From Chitinophagaceae bacterium (GTDB lineage: Bacteria; Bacteroidota; Bacteroidia; Chitinophagales; UBA10324): a stretch of DNA of 64,000 nucleotides. Location: assembly GCA_016717285.1 (NCBI GenBank), contig JADKFU010000005.1:1224501-1288500 (forward strand). Reading direction: 5' to 3'. Under the pieces are notes generated by a model, which worked only from the letters and a program-made list of their open reading frames with translations, was not told where the DNA came from and ran no database searches. The translations under genes were made by a program, and so were the position numbers. Shown here piece after piece: positions 10,337-18,556 of the stretch; within the stretch, counting starts at the first letter, position 1; each line of letters begins with the position of its first letter.

Positions 10337-12130
10337 ATGAAAACAATTACAAGCTTAAAGCTCAAACATCTACTGTGTCAAAGCATTTTTCTCACAGCCT
10401 TTACAATTATTTTTCTCAGTGCCTCCTTCTATATGAAGGCATATGCCACCAATGGCAACGGTGTTGTAACCGTTACTTCCAATAGCGCTTGTGTTGGCTA
10501 TACTCCTGCTCAGGGTGGTGGCCCCGATAATTGGGAAGTTATACAAGGAGGTGACTATAATATTACGATTGCCGGGGTAACTGAATGCTCAGGCAGTGAG
10601 ATTACTATCTTCTTTCAAAATAGTAATACTGGTAACTGGTGCATCACGGCAACAGGCAGCGGTGGTGTTTATTCAGGATCTTTCACTATGCCAAATCCTG
10701 CTTGTTTTACGACACCAATTTCTTATAAATGCGGTGGCTATCAACCTTGTGATAATGCAAATACCTTAAATGCAAAAGGTCCGAGTGGTTCAAAGAGTGT
10801 GCATCTGAGAGCATCTAATTTTAATGGCAGCTGTGTAAAGACGAGCACAGATGAGGATTGCAACAGCGGATCAACCTGCAATTTGTCATTGGAATTGAAT
10901 GGGACGGATGTATCATGTCATGGCGATTACAACGGAACAATTGACTTAACAGTTATCGGAGCACAAAGTAATGATGTAAGTTACCTCTGGAATGACGGAG
11001 CTATAACAGAAGATAGAACTGACCTTTCACCTGGAACATACACCGTAACTGTAAGCGATGGGGGAACTGATTGCCAGGTTTCAAAAAGTATCAGTATTGG
11101 TGAACCGGATGCAATTGTCTTGAATGTAATGGTAACTGGTGTCACCACAGCCGGCGGAGGCTCCGATGGGACAATTGATATCACCGTAACTGGTGGAACA
11201 ACGCCTTACACTTTCCTTTGGAATGATGGAACAACCACAGCAAACAGAGCCGACCTTACTCCGGGTATTTATGCATTAACCGTAACAGATGCACACGGAT
11301 GTGGAGCTGCCTTTGATACCTCGTTGGTTATTCATCCCGATCCATGTAGCCTTTCGGTAAATGCCGGACCCGATGCATCCAAGTGTCATGGTAAATCATT
11401 AATGCTCTCTGCTGTATGTGCTGATCAAACTGCTACTTTCAGTTGGTCACCAACAACGGGTTTGAACAATCCGAATATTGCCAATCCGATTACTACTGTT
11501 GGTCAAACAACAACGTATACAGTAACAGTTAATGCAGCAAATGGCTGCACAGCTTCAGATGAAGTTGTGGTTACCGCGTATGAGCAGGTTAAGGCCAAGA
11601 TTACTATCAAAACCAACAATGCAAGTTGTGGTGCACCCTGTAAAAGGTTGTCTACAGCTTTCGATGCTAATTACGTTTATACCTGGAGATACAATGGCGC
11701 AGACGCTACAGTTGGAAACATTCATTCTAATATTTACTGCGCTTGTCAATCCGGCACCTACGCAGTGTGGGTAACAGATACATCAATTGGTTGTACACAC
11801 CATTCAAAGAAAATTGAAATAACGATTGGACAGAAGATGCAGGAGGGCGATCAGATTGCAGAGGTTAAAGATATTCAAATCAATGCATGGCCGAATCCTG
11901 TTACTGATTACCTGAATGTTACAATTCTGAATGTAAAAGAAGGCGCAGTAAGCGTGCAACTTTTTGATATGTTTGGAAGATTGATCAACACAGTGAATAT
12001 GAATGGCAACAAGCTGAGTGACAATGAAACCATCAATTTCAACATGAATGATTTGTCTTCAGGCATGTACCTGGTAAGAATGATCAACGGTGATTACAGA
12101 GGAGAACAAAAAGTAATGTTGATCAAATAG
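10337..12130 (+). CDS. Secreted protein with SprB-like repeats and T9SS sorting domain
   Basis: 597 residues. A signal peptide with a hydrophobic core occupies about residues 12-35. A Cys-rich N-terminal region follows, then two SprB-like repeats (GTDVSCHGDYNGTIDL ... YLWNDGAIT; TVTGGTTPYTFLWNDG ... LTVTDAHGCG) at about 190-330, an Ig/PKD-like module starting CSLSVNAGPD, and a type A sorting domain ending in KVMLIK. SprB repeats occur in Flavobacterium gliding adhesins. The last 260 residues are a close paralogue of the end of the giant adhesin upstream, so the two probably share an export and anchoring route. The gene is monocistronic: candidate operator upstream and a terminator 30 bases after the stop. 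Confidence 0.92.
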   Translation: MKTITSLKLKHLLCQSIFLTAFTIIFLSASFYMKAYATNGNGVVTVTSNSACVGYTPAQGGGPDNWEVIQGGDYNITIAGVTECSGSEITIFFQNSNTGNWCITATGSGGVYSGSFTMPNPACFTTPISYKCGGYQPCDNANTLNAKGPSGSKSVHLRASNFNGSCVKTSTDEDCNSGSTCNLSLELNGTDVSCHGDYNGTIDLTVIGAQSNDVSYLWNDGAITEDRTDLSPGTYTVTVSDGGTDCQVSKSISIGEPDAIVLNVMVTGVTTAGGGSDGTIDITVTGGTTPYTFLWNDGTTTANRADLTPGIYALTVTDAHGCGAAFDTSLVIHPDPCSLSVNAGPDASKCHGKSLMLSAVCADQTATFSWSPTTGLNNPNIANPITTVGQTTTYTVTVNAANGCTASDEVVVTAYEQVKAKITIKTNNASCGAPCKRLSTAFDANYVYTWRYNGADATVGNIHSNIYCACQSGTYAVWVTDTSIGCTHHSKKIEITIGQKMQEGDQIAEVKDIQINAWPNPVTDYLNVTILNVKEGAVSVQLFDMFGRLINTVNMNGNKLSDNETINFNMNDLSSGMYLVRMINGDYRGEQKVMLIK

Positions 12131-12160
12131 AGTAGGTTGAACCCGATGATCTTCATTTTT

Positions 12161-12194
12161 AAAACCGCACAGCTAAGGCTGTGCGGTTTTTTTT
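12161..12194 (+). terminator. Intrinsic terminator
   Basis: A perfect 13-bp stem (AAAACCGCACAGC at 12161-12173 with GCTGTGCGGTTTT at 12178-12190), a 4-base loop TAAG and a T run. Its core CCGCACA/TGTGCGG resembles the terminator of the paralogous adhesin gene. Confidence 0.93.
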
Positions 12195-12387
12195 ATGAGC
12201 AGAGATCAACCTGAAAGTTGATGGATCTGCAAATGAATGAATCCAAAAGCCATATTAGAATTTGTAATAGGAGAAAGGTTCATGGCCTAACCTCTGCAGG
12301 AATTAAAATGAATTAATAAGGTTCTGTCCAAGATCCGGTATCTTAGCTATTGGTTGGCATAAACACTTCAAATATTAAAACACCTGA

Positions 12388-12498
12388 ATGAATAACAGCA
12401 CGATACAAACAAAAAAAACAAAAAACGGTTGGTTGTTGCTGATTCAGAAGATGCTGAAACGTATTCGCCGGTTTTATAAAAAGGATTGTTGTGAATAA
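12388..12498 (+). CDS. Possible 36-residue cationic small protein
   Basis: A short frame starting MNNSTIQTKKTK and ending KKDCCE. It has a basic N-terminus, a short hydrophobic core (WLLLIQKML), then an Arg/Lys-rich stretch and two adjacent cysteines next to the C-terminus. It converges on the PspC-like gene on the other strand, 21 bases away. The arrangement (basic, amphipathic, Cys-Cys end) looks like a real small membrane-binding peptide, but I do not recognise a family and see no clear promoter. It could be chance. Confidence 0.35.
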   Translation: MNNSTIQTKKTKNGWLLLIQKMLKRIRRFYKKDCCE

Positions 12499-12519
12499 TT
12501 TATGTGGCGGAAATATGTG

Positions 12520-12735
12520 TTATTCCCACACCGGATTTCTCTTTCTGGTGATATATTTCTTAAGGTTGATCCAGAATGCAAGGATCAGGTAAATGATAAC
12601 AGGTGAGCTTACCGTGATGAAGGCAGTGTAAATAAAGAATAACCGTATATACGAAGATGCAATGCCCAGCTTGTCGCCCAGGTAGCTGCAAACTCCGAAA
12701 ATTCTTCCTTCCACAAAGTATTTTACGCGGTTCAT
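12520..12735 (-). CDS. PspC-domain small membrane protein
   Basis: 71 residues: a soluble N-terminal PspC motif (GRIFGVCSYLGDKLGI), then a single long hydrophobic segment (about residues 28-58) and a basic tail. PspC proteins are inner-membrane components or sensors of envelope stress responses. In Bacteroidota they often occur as short stand-alone proteins like this one. No psp operon partners are visible nearby. The start ATG is followed directly by the domain. Confidence 0.8.
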   Translation of the reverse strand: MNRVKYFVEGRIFGVCSYLGDKLGIASSYIRLFFIYTAFITVSSPVIIYLILAFWINLKKYITRKRNPVWE

Positions 12736-12801
12736 TCCGCAAAAATACTTTCTTTCCGAATACTAATCAAGTTAGTTTTAGTGGAATGAAGGCAGATAAA
12801 T

Positions 12802-14079
12802 TCAAGGCGCAGTCTTAAGTATTTGGTGTCCGATTGCACAATCCAGACAGCGAAAGTTCTTGCAGTAGCTGTGATGAAGCTGGAGCAATGCCTGCGATTC
12901 AAAGGCCGTATTCGCTTGAAGATTCAGCCTATGCCAGTTCTGCAACACGTTGTTTTTTTCAGCCCCTAATTCTTCGAGCAGGGAAAAAGCGCGATCGCAA
13001 TGATTGCTTTCGCCATGTAGTTTGCCATATACAAATAGAAACGGTGCAATGGTATTAATGAGTAACAATTCAATAGAGGCTCTGCCAAATGTTTTTTTTC
13101 TCGTTTTTGATGTCTTGTCAAAACGGTAGTGATTATCCCAATAAGATGAAGCCTCATCTTCAAATAGTGAAAAGTAGTTTTCAGTGGCACAAGGAGTAAT
13201 AATTCTGGAGAAAAGATGAGAAGACCTGAAAAGGAGATGAGCAAACTGTGCCAATCGAATGGTTGGAAAATTGGCCGGCCTCAGCCGCAGAAATTTCCAT
13301 GCGTGCTTTTTTAGTGGCTGCAATCCGTATTTTTTTTTCAGGAAGCTGAATTCTTTTTTCAGTGTATCCGGATAGTCGTCTGTAAATTTTTCATCCAGGA
13401 ATCCTGCTGTACCGAAAAGAAGTGCTTCCAGTTGAAACAAATTGTTTTTATGTTTCGCCAGCACTTTTACAGGAAGTGATCTCGCAAGCATCTGAAAGGG
13501 TGCTGCATTTATTCTCGCACCATAAGCCATGGCAATAAACTGGTAGCATGTTTCTTCCCAGTTCTGCTGGTTTTCCTGCAGGGATGAAAGGATAGGTTGA
13601 ATTTTCCTTTCCATTCGTTCAGCCAGCAGGCGATGCAACCATTGCTGTATGAAGATGGCCGGAACTTTATTTATTTGTTGCTCACAGGGAATCCACGTGT
13701 TGCTTCTCATGAGAACCTGGTACTGCTCATAAATGGAAGTATCAAAATGATTTTTTATTTCCAGGCATGGAATGCGACTACCGTCTTCTCTGGAAATGGG
13801 AGCATCATTTTCATAAACCACATGCAACACAATATTATCGTAAGCCTTGTCATCCTGGTGGCGATGTGTTTTCCATTCAGAGGACTTCACGTGAATTTCA
13901 ATGTTGCCAGCCCAAAGCGTTTCCCCGATCCTGATTTTTGCATTCAGAAAGTCAGGGCCCGCATCATGGTTGAGTTCGCCGGCGGTGATGATTGAAATTT
14001 TTTCATCTTCGGAAGTGAGCAGTGCATGGTTATTCAGGAGTTTCATTCTCCACAGATAATGCAGAAATTTTTCAGTCAT
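12802..14079 (-). CDS. DUF2851 family protein
   Basis: 425 residues matching the Bacteroidota DUF2851 family over its length. The N-terminus MTEKFLHYLWRMKLL and the stretch GPDFLNAKIRI ... GNIEIHVKSSEW are characteristic. The C-terminus carries paired cysteines (KNFRCLDCAIG) that may bind a metal. The function is unknown. The NIEIHVKSSEW motif recalls nuclease folds with an E-x-K active site, but that is inference only. It is transcribed leftward, with 194 bp to the pyrF gene upstream. Confidence 0.85.
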   Translation of the reverse strand: MTEKFLHYLWRMKLLNNHALLTSEDEKISIITAGELNHDAGPDFLNAKIRIGETLWAGNIEIHVKSSEWKTHRHQDDKAYDNIVLHVVYENDAPISREDGSRIPCLEIKNHFDTSIYEQYQVLMRSNTWIPCEQQINKVPAIFIQQWLHRLLAERMERKIQPILSSLQENQQNWEETCYQFIAMAYGARINAAPFQMLARSLPVKVLAKHKNNLFQLEALLFGTAGFLDEKFTDDYPDTLKKEFSFLKKKYGLQPLKKHAWKFLRLRPANFPTIRLAQFAHLLFRSSHLFSRIITPCATENYFSLFEDEASSYWDNHYRFDKTSKTRKKTFGRASIELLLINTIAPFLFVYGKLHGESNHCDRAFSLLEELGAEKNNVLQNWHRLNLQANTAFESQALLQLHHSYCKNFRCLDCAIGHQILKTAP

Positions 14080-14273
14080 AAGAATAGATTTATAAAATAC
14101 ACTGTAAGGTTAAGAAATGCCGGCGATATGATAAAATTATCAGCCGGATTTTTCTCTGTTTATATAACTGCAGAAAATGCGTACTGACAGGCAGTAATAT
14201 TTAAAAAGCGCTGGCATTTATAAAAATACAATGGTGCGCAATTGTTAAGAAAGATTAATCTTTTAACACCCGA

Positions 14274-15086
14274 TTATAAAAAAGCAGCCATCTCGTGCTG
14301 ATAACGGGACGATTGATTTCTTGCTGCATCTGCAAATTGCTCTGATGCATCCGCATAAATTATATCTCTGGAAACATTTATCAGCAATCCACATTGTTCA
14401 TTGATACCATTTGCAGCAACTTTTTGCAAATCACCACCTTGTGCGCCAACTCCCGGGACGAGTAAAAAATGATCAGGTACCATTGTGCGTATATGCTTAA
14501 ATAATTCCGGGTGAGTACCGCCCACTACGTACATCATATTGTCTGCGTTTCCCCATGACAATGATTTGCGGATCACAGCTTCAAACAATTTTTCACCGGC
14601 CGTTTCCCGTTGTTGAAAATCATTGCTGCCTGCATTGGAAGTCAGCGCCAATAAAATAACCCACTTGTTATCATACTCCAGGAAAGGAGTTACAGAATCT
14701 TTCCCCATATATGGAGCTACTGTCAATGCATCGAATCCGAAACCCGATTGTGCTTTATCGAAAAAGGCACGGGCATACATAGCAGAAGTGTTTCCGATAT
14801 CTCCTCTCTTTGCGTCAGCAATCGTGAAAATGTTTTTAGGAATATATTCCCAGGTTTTCTTCATGCTTTGCCAGCCTTTTATACCTGACGATTCATAAAA
14901 AGCAGTATTGATTTTATATGCGACACAACAGTCTTTTGTTGCATCTATGATACCCCTGTTAAATTCAAAAACAGGATCAGGATGATGTAGAAGATGTTTT
15001 GGTATTTTCTCAATATCGGTATCAAGACCTATGCAGAGGAAAGATTTTTTTCTTTTGATGTGCTCGGTTAAATCTTTACGTGTCAA
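14274..15086 (-). CDS. pyrF: Orotidine 5'-phosphate decarboxylase (type 2)
   Basis: 270 residues. It catalyses OMP to UMP, the last step of de novo pyrimidine synthesis, in the cytoplasm. The active-site motif DAKRGDIGNT and the phosphate-site glycine stretch (VPGVGAQGGDL) are present, as in the longer type 2 (PyrF-B) branch. The start is a TTG at 15086: the family N-terminus (SFLCIGLDTD preceded by about 16 residues) fits, and no ATG is available nearby. A 9-bp-period repeat array begins 10 bases upstream of this TTG, so the leader or promoter is built of repeats. Confidence 0.93.
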   Translation of the reverse strand: MTRKDLTEHIKRKKSFLCIGLDTDIEKIPKHLLHHPDPVFEFNRGIIDATKDCCVAYKINTAFYESSGIKGWQSMKKTWEYIPKNIFTIADAKRGDIGNTSAMYARAFFDKAQSGFGFDALTVAPYMGKDSVTPFLEYDNKWVILLALTSNAGSNDFQQRETAGEKLFEAVIRKSLSWGNADNMMYVVGGTHPELFKHIRTMVPDHFLLVPGVGAQGGDLQKVAANGINEQCGLLINVSRDIIYADASEQFADAARNQSSRYQHEMAAFL

Positions 15087-15096
15087 CTGAGAAGGG

Positions 15097-15193
15097 TTTG
15101 AAAAGTTGAAATGTTTGAAATGGTTGAAATGTTTGAAATGTTTGAAATGTTTGAATAGTTGAAATGTTTGAAATGTTTGAAATGTTTATATTG
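15097..15193. repeat. 9-bp-period tandem array (TTTGAAATG)n upstream of pyrF
   Basis: About eleven consecutive units, most of them TTTGAAATG. Two are shortened to 8 bp (TTGAAATG at 15106 and 15159) and others have single substitutions. The array occupies the immediate upstream region of pyrF on the minus strand. Length changes by slippage would alter the leader or promoter spacing. Confidence 0.9.
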
Positions 15194-15302
15194 TTTGGTT
15201 TCATTCAACTGAATTAAAAAATATAAATCTGTTGTTTCAGTTGCCCCCTTTATCATCTTTCGGGAACTACAATCTAAACAATCTAAACTCTATAAACTTT
15301 AT

Positions 15303-15338
15303 AAACCCTTCAAACCCTTCAAACCCTTCAAACCCTTC
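15303..15338. repeat. 9-bp-period array (AAACCCTTC)x4 at the end of the NifU-domain gene
   Basis: Four exact units of AAACCCTTC, overlapping the stop codon of the gene at 15337-15585. Degenerate AAACTCTAT-like copies lie just before it (15275-15302). On the opposite strand the unit reads GAAGGGTTT, which shares GTTTGAA with the other array, so the two arrays are inverted relative to each other and could pair in a read-through transcript. Confidence 0.88.
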
Positions 15339-15585
15339 ATGTGGCTTCAACCCGCAAAATCTCCGGTACCGATCTTTTAATAGCTTCTTCAACTCCGGCC
15401 GTCATCGTCATTTCACTCATTGGACAATCTTCACAGTTTCCGAGTAGTTTAAGTTTTAACACCATGTCGTCCGTTAGTTCAATCACTTCAATATTTCCGC
15501 CATCCGTTATAAGGTAGGGTCGAAGCGTGTTAAGTGATTCTTCCACGCGGATCAATAAATCCTGGTGTTTCTTTTTTGTGGTCAT
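15337..15585 (-). CDS. NifU C-terminal-domain iron-sulfur protein
   Basis: 82 residues, essentially a stand-alone NifU-like domain. It has the sequence LRPYLITDGGNIEV and the cluster-binding CxxC in GNCEDCPMSEMT. Such proteins act as scaffolds or carriers of [4Fe-4S] clusters. It lies 59 bp downstream of the Mrp/ApbC-type ATPase gene on the same strand, so the two probably form an iron-sulfur delivery operon. The length is normal for the single-domain form. Confidence 0.9.
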   Translation of the reverse strand: MTTKKKHQDLLIRVEESLNTLRPYLITDGGNIEVIELTDDMVLKLKLLGNCEDCPMSEMTMTAGVEEAIKRSVPEILRVEAT

Positions 15586-15644
15586 TGTTTATTGTTTTAT
15601 TTCGACATAAAAGTCGAACTAACATGGATTGCTTGCTGTCTATT

Positions 15645-16772
15645 TTAACCTGCCATTTCTACTACTTTGGTTGATTCAAAATTAGCATTTCTGATCGCAA
15701 CATGCTGTGCAACTTTCTGGGCCAATTTCAGAAAAGCTGATGAACTAACAGGTTCATCACTTAATACAGCAGGTTTTCCTTCGTCGCCACCTTCCCTGAT
15801 TCTTTGTACAATGGGAATCTCGGCGAGCAATGGCACATTGTATTCTTCCGACAATTTTTGTCCGCCACCTTTACCGAAAATATAATGTTTGTTTTCCGGA
15901 AGCGCCCCATCTGTTCCTTCGGGAATAAAATAAGACATGTTTTCCACTATGCCGATGATTGGAACATTAATAGGATGAATACTGAACATACCTATCGCTT
16001 TTTTTGCATCAGCAAGAGAAATATCCTGAGGAGTTGTAACAATGATGGCGCCTGTTACAGGAACGGTTTGAACCAATGTAAGATGAATATCGCCGGTGCC
16101 CGGTGGAAGATCAATCACCAGGTAATCCAGCTCACCCCAATCACAGTCTGTCACAAATTGCCGCAATGCTGAAGATACCATGGGTCCTCGCCACACTACC
16201 GCTTGCTTTTCATCAACTAATAAGCCTATTGATAACGCTTTAATGCCAAATTTCTCAATAGGAATCATGAGTTGCTTTTCACCAGCTTCCTTCACCATTG
16301 GCCGCTGCCCTTTGATATCCAGCATAAGCGGAATTGATGGACCATAAATATCGGCGTCAATCAATCCTACCGAAGCACCATTCTGAGCAAGTCCTATTGC
16401 CAGGTTTACTGCAATTGTTGATTTCCCAACACCACCTTTACCCGACGCAACTGCAATAATATTTTTTACACCGGGCAACACTACACCATTGTCCTTCCTG
16501 CGTGAGGTTACATCAGAAGTCATGTTAACATGCACCGTCGCTTCCTTATCAATCAGGTGATGAATAGCATTTTCACATGCTTTTTGTATGGCATCTTTCA
16601 TCGGGCAGGCAGGCGTGGTCAGGATTACAGTGAATGATACATCGTTTCCTTCCACAATAATATCGCGCACCATATTCAGGGTCACCAGGTCTTTTCCGAG
16701 GTCAGGATCATCTACATAGCTAAGCGCTTTGAGCACTTGTTCTTTCGTAATAGGCATTTTGGGAATTTTCAT
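15645..16772 (-). CDS. mrp: Mrp/NBP35-family P-loop ATPase (iron-sulfur carrier)
   Basis: About 375 residues. An N-terminal MIP18 (DUF59) domain (DDPDLGKDLVTLNMV) precedes a ParA/MinD-type ATPase with a deviant Walker A, GKGGVGKST, a Walker B (DYLVIDLPPGTGD) and GPMVSSALRQF. Family members transfer Fe-S clusters to apoproteins. The CxxC found in many Mrp proteins after the ENMSYF motif is absent here, replaced by a Pro-Glu-rich loop; I believe this is usual for Bacteroidota members. The frame can be extended to a TTG at 16790. I prefer the ATG at 16772, and the ATG at 16757 (MPITKEQVL) fits the family N-terminus equally well. Confidence 0.93.
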   Translation of the reverse strand: MKIPKMPITKEQVLKALSYVDDPDLGKDLVTLNMVRDIIVEGNDVSFTVILTTPACPMKDAIQKACENAIHHLIDKEATVHVNMTSDVTSRRKDNGVVLPGVKNIIAVASGKGGVGKSTIAVNLAIGLAQNGASVGLIDADIYGPSIPLMLDIKGQRPMVKEAGEKQLMIPIEKFGIKALSIGLLVDEKQAVVWRGPMVSSALRQFVTDCDWGELDYLVIDLPPGTGDIHLTLVQTVPVTGAIIVTTPQDISLADAKKAIGMFSIHPINVPIIGIVENMSYFIPEGTDGALPENKHYIFGKGGGQKLSEEYNVPLLAEIPIVQRIREGGDEGKPAVLSDEPVSSSAFLKLAQKVAQHVAIRNANFESTKVVEMAG

Positions 16773-17012
16773 CGGCGAATGTACGGACAATCAGCTGAAA
16801 ATCGACGTTTTGACAGCAATCTGAGACCGTTAACATTGTTGAAATTCCTGAGTGTTAAAAAGTTATCGCTGCGATTATTAATTTAAAAGTGCAAACATTC
16901 CGGAAACGTATTAATGTTTTATTCAAGTATTATTAATGATTTGGTAATATAGAGTAGAATAGTCTAATAATATCTTTACGCCGATTTAACGAATTAATAA
17001 ACCTTCCTTAAC

Positions 17013-18131
17013 ATGAAAAATGCTGTACTACTATTACTAATTGCTTTTTCGACTGTAACATTAGTTTTTGGACAAACAGGCACAACGACTTCGGCATCTT
17101 CATTTAATCCTACGATTAAAATGAAAGGTCTGCTTCATGCACGCTATGAAGCTTCACTTACCGACAGTGTGGATGCACAAGGGAAAATCACACCTACGCC
17201 TGTTTATTCTAATTTCAGAATAAGGCGTGCAGAATTACGGGCTGATATTAAGCTGAATGACCGATGGTCAGGCGTAATTCGCGTGCAATTGCCCGAATTG
17301 AAATCAACCGGAACCACCTTTGGTAAAGTAATTGAGTTGGCCTACTTCGAGTATAAATATGCTGATCAGTTATCTGTTCGCGGTGGTCAGTTTAAAGAAC
17401 CTTTTGAGTTCGATGAATTAACCAGTCATGAAGATCTGCGCATGATTGACCGTGGACCTACCAGTCGTTTATTTGTGAGTAATTATTATTCTTCTTACAA
17501 TCCCGGACTGATGGTATTTGGTACTTTTCTTAAAAAAACCACCCCTCTTACTTATTATGCGGGTGTATTTAACGGCAGCGACCGGTCATTAAATTATGAC
17601 CTGAATTTTGGTAAGGACTATGTGGGAAGGGTAGAGTTTTCTCCCATACAAAGTTTACGTTTTGCAATAAATGGGCAGCTTAATTCTATTGAGAAAGGCG
17701 TAACTGCTGGTGCAGCAGGTGCAGATGTCAGTCTTCAGCAACCTCTTGGTGACCATTTGAAATTAATTTTGGAAGGAGAATACATTGGCGGGAACAACAA
17801 CGTAAAATATTCGAGTGATACTGATTCCAGCAAGGAGATGAAGAACTTTATGATGAACGGGTATTTTGCTCAGGCACTATTGAGGTATCATGTTGATGTA
17901 CCCGGTTTACAAACTTTTGAGATCGGTGGAAAATTTGAACATACCAATCCACTGGTTACGAATGACGAAGGTGCATACAATACAATCACCGGCGGTATTG
18001 GATTTATCTTCGTCCCTGACAATGATGCACGGCTTCAATTAAATGTAGTTCATACAAATTACAAGGAAGAGATATCAGGTTCACAAAAAAATAATACCAT
18101 GTTTGTTGCACAGTTGCAGTTGAAGATATGA
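17013..18131 (+). CDS. Phosphate-selective porin (OprO/OprP family)
   Basis: 372 residues with a signal peptide (cleavage after VFGQ). The mature protein matches the porin O/P family: FRIRRAELRADIKLNDRWSG, then FEYKYADQLSVRGGQFKEPF, and regularly alternating beta strands to the C-terminus. It forms an outer-membrane beta barrel, and related porins pass anions or small sugars. The true substrate cannot be told. It is divergent from mrp across a 240-bp AT-rich region, with no neighbour pointing to phosphate metabolism. Confidence 0.87.
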   Translation: MKNAVLLLLIAFSTVTLVFGQTGTTTSASSFNPTIKMKGLLHARYEASLTDSVDAQGKITPTPVYSNFRIRRAELRADIKLNDRWSGVIRVQLPELKSTGTTFGKVIELAYFEYKYADQLSVRGGQFKEPFEFDELTSHEDLRMIDRGPTSRLFVSNYYSSYNPGLMVFGTFLKKTTPLTYYAGVFNGSDRSLNYDLNFGKDYVGRVEFSPIQSLRFAINGQLNSIEKGVTAGAAGADVSLQQPLGDHLKLILEGEYIGGNNNVKYSSDTDSSKEMKNFMMNGYFAQALLRYHVDVPGLQTFEIGGKFEHTNPLVTNDEGAYNTITGGIGFIFVPDNDARLQLNVVHTNYKEEISGSQKNNTMFVAQLQLKI

Positions 18132-18556
18132 TGCGGATGTGCCAATATGCCGGCTGTTTAATGTGCCCGTGAATGAGAGGTGTGGTAAAATATTGTATGC
18201 GAATTATTAAGGAGTGACAAAAGTTTAGGGTAATTGTTCGCATCCAAGAGACTGGTGCGTCTTTTTAGTCAAACAAAACGAATACTATTTTTTATTTTCC
18301 TGTTGTTTCTTCCCATAAGCTCAGCAAAGTAAGATCACTTTAAAGCAGCTTGCTTTTGCTCAATGCCGTATTCAGGTGCTTATTGTTTTTGATAATAACT
18401 TTCAACACATGAATTGTAATGCGCATCTTTTCCTTATTAAAAAAATACCTGCATTGCCGGATGGGTGTATTATTTTTCCGATAGGAAATATACAATAGTG
18501 GATATTGCAATGTAAACAGATTCCGTTTGCAGCATTTTTCAAATAGTTTGTAAAGC
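18132..18556. other. Intergenic region with weak hairpins only
   Basis: There is a short hairpin with AGAC/GTCT arms before a T run near 18250, and AAAGCA/TGCTTT near 18342-18354; either could end porin transcription. No supported gene. The promoter for the gene at 18557 should lie here, but no consensus is obvious. Confidence 0.4.

Noticed and set aside
15097..15338. CRISPR array
   Set aside because: The units are 9 bp and contiguous, with no spacers and no cas genes.
15232..15447. Plus-strand Asn/Pro/Ser-rich open frame
   Set aside because: It is a translation of the AAACCCTTC array and runs antisense through the NifU-domain gene.
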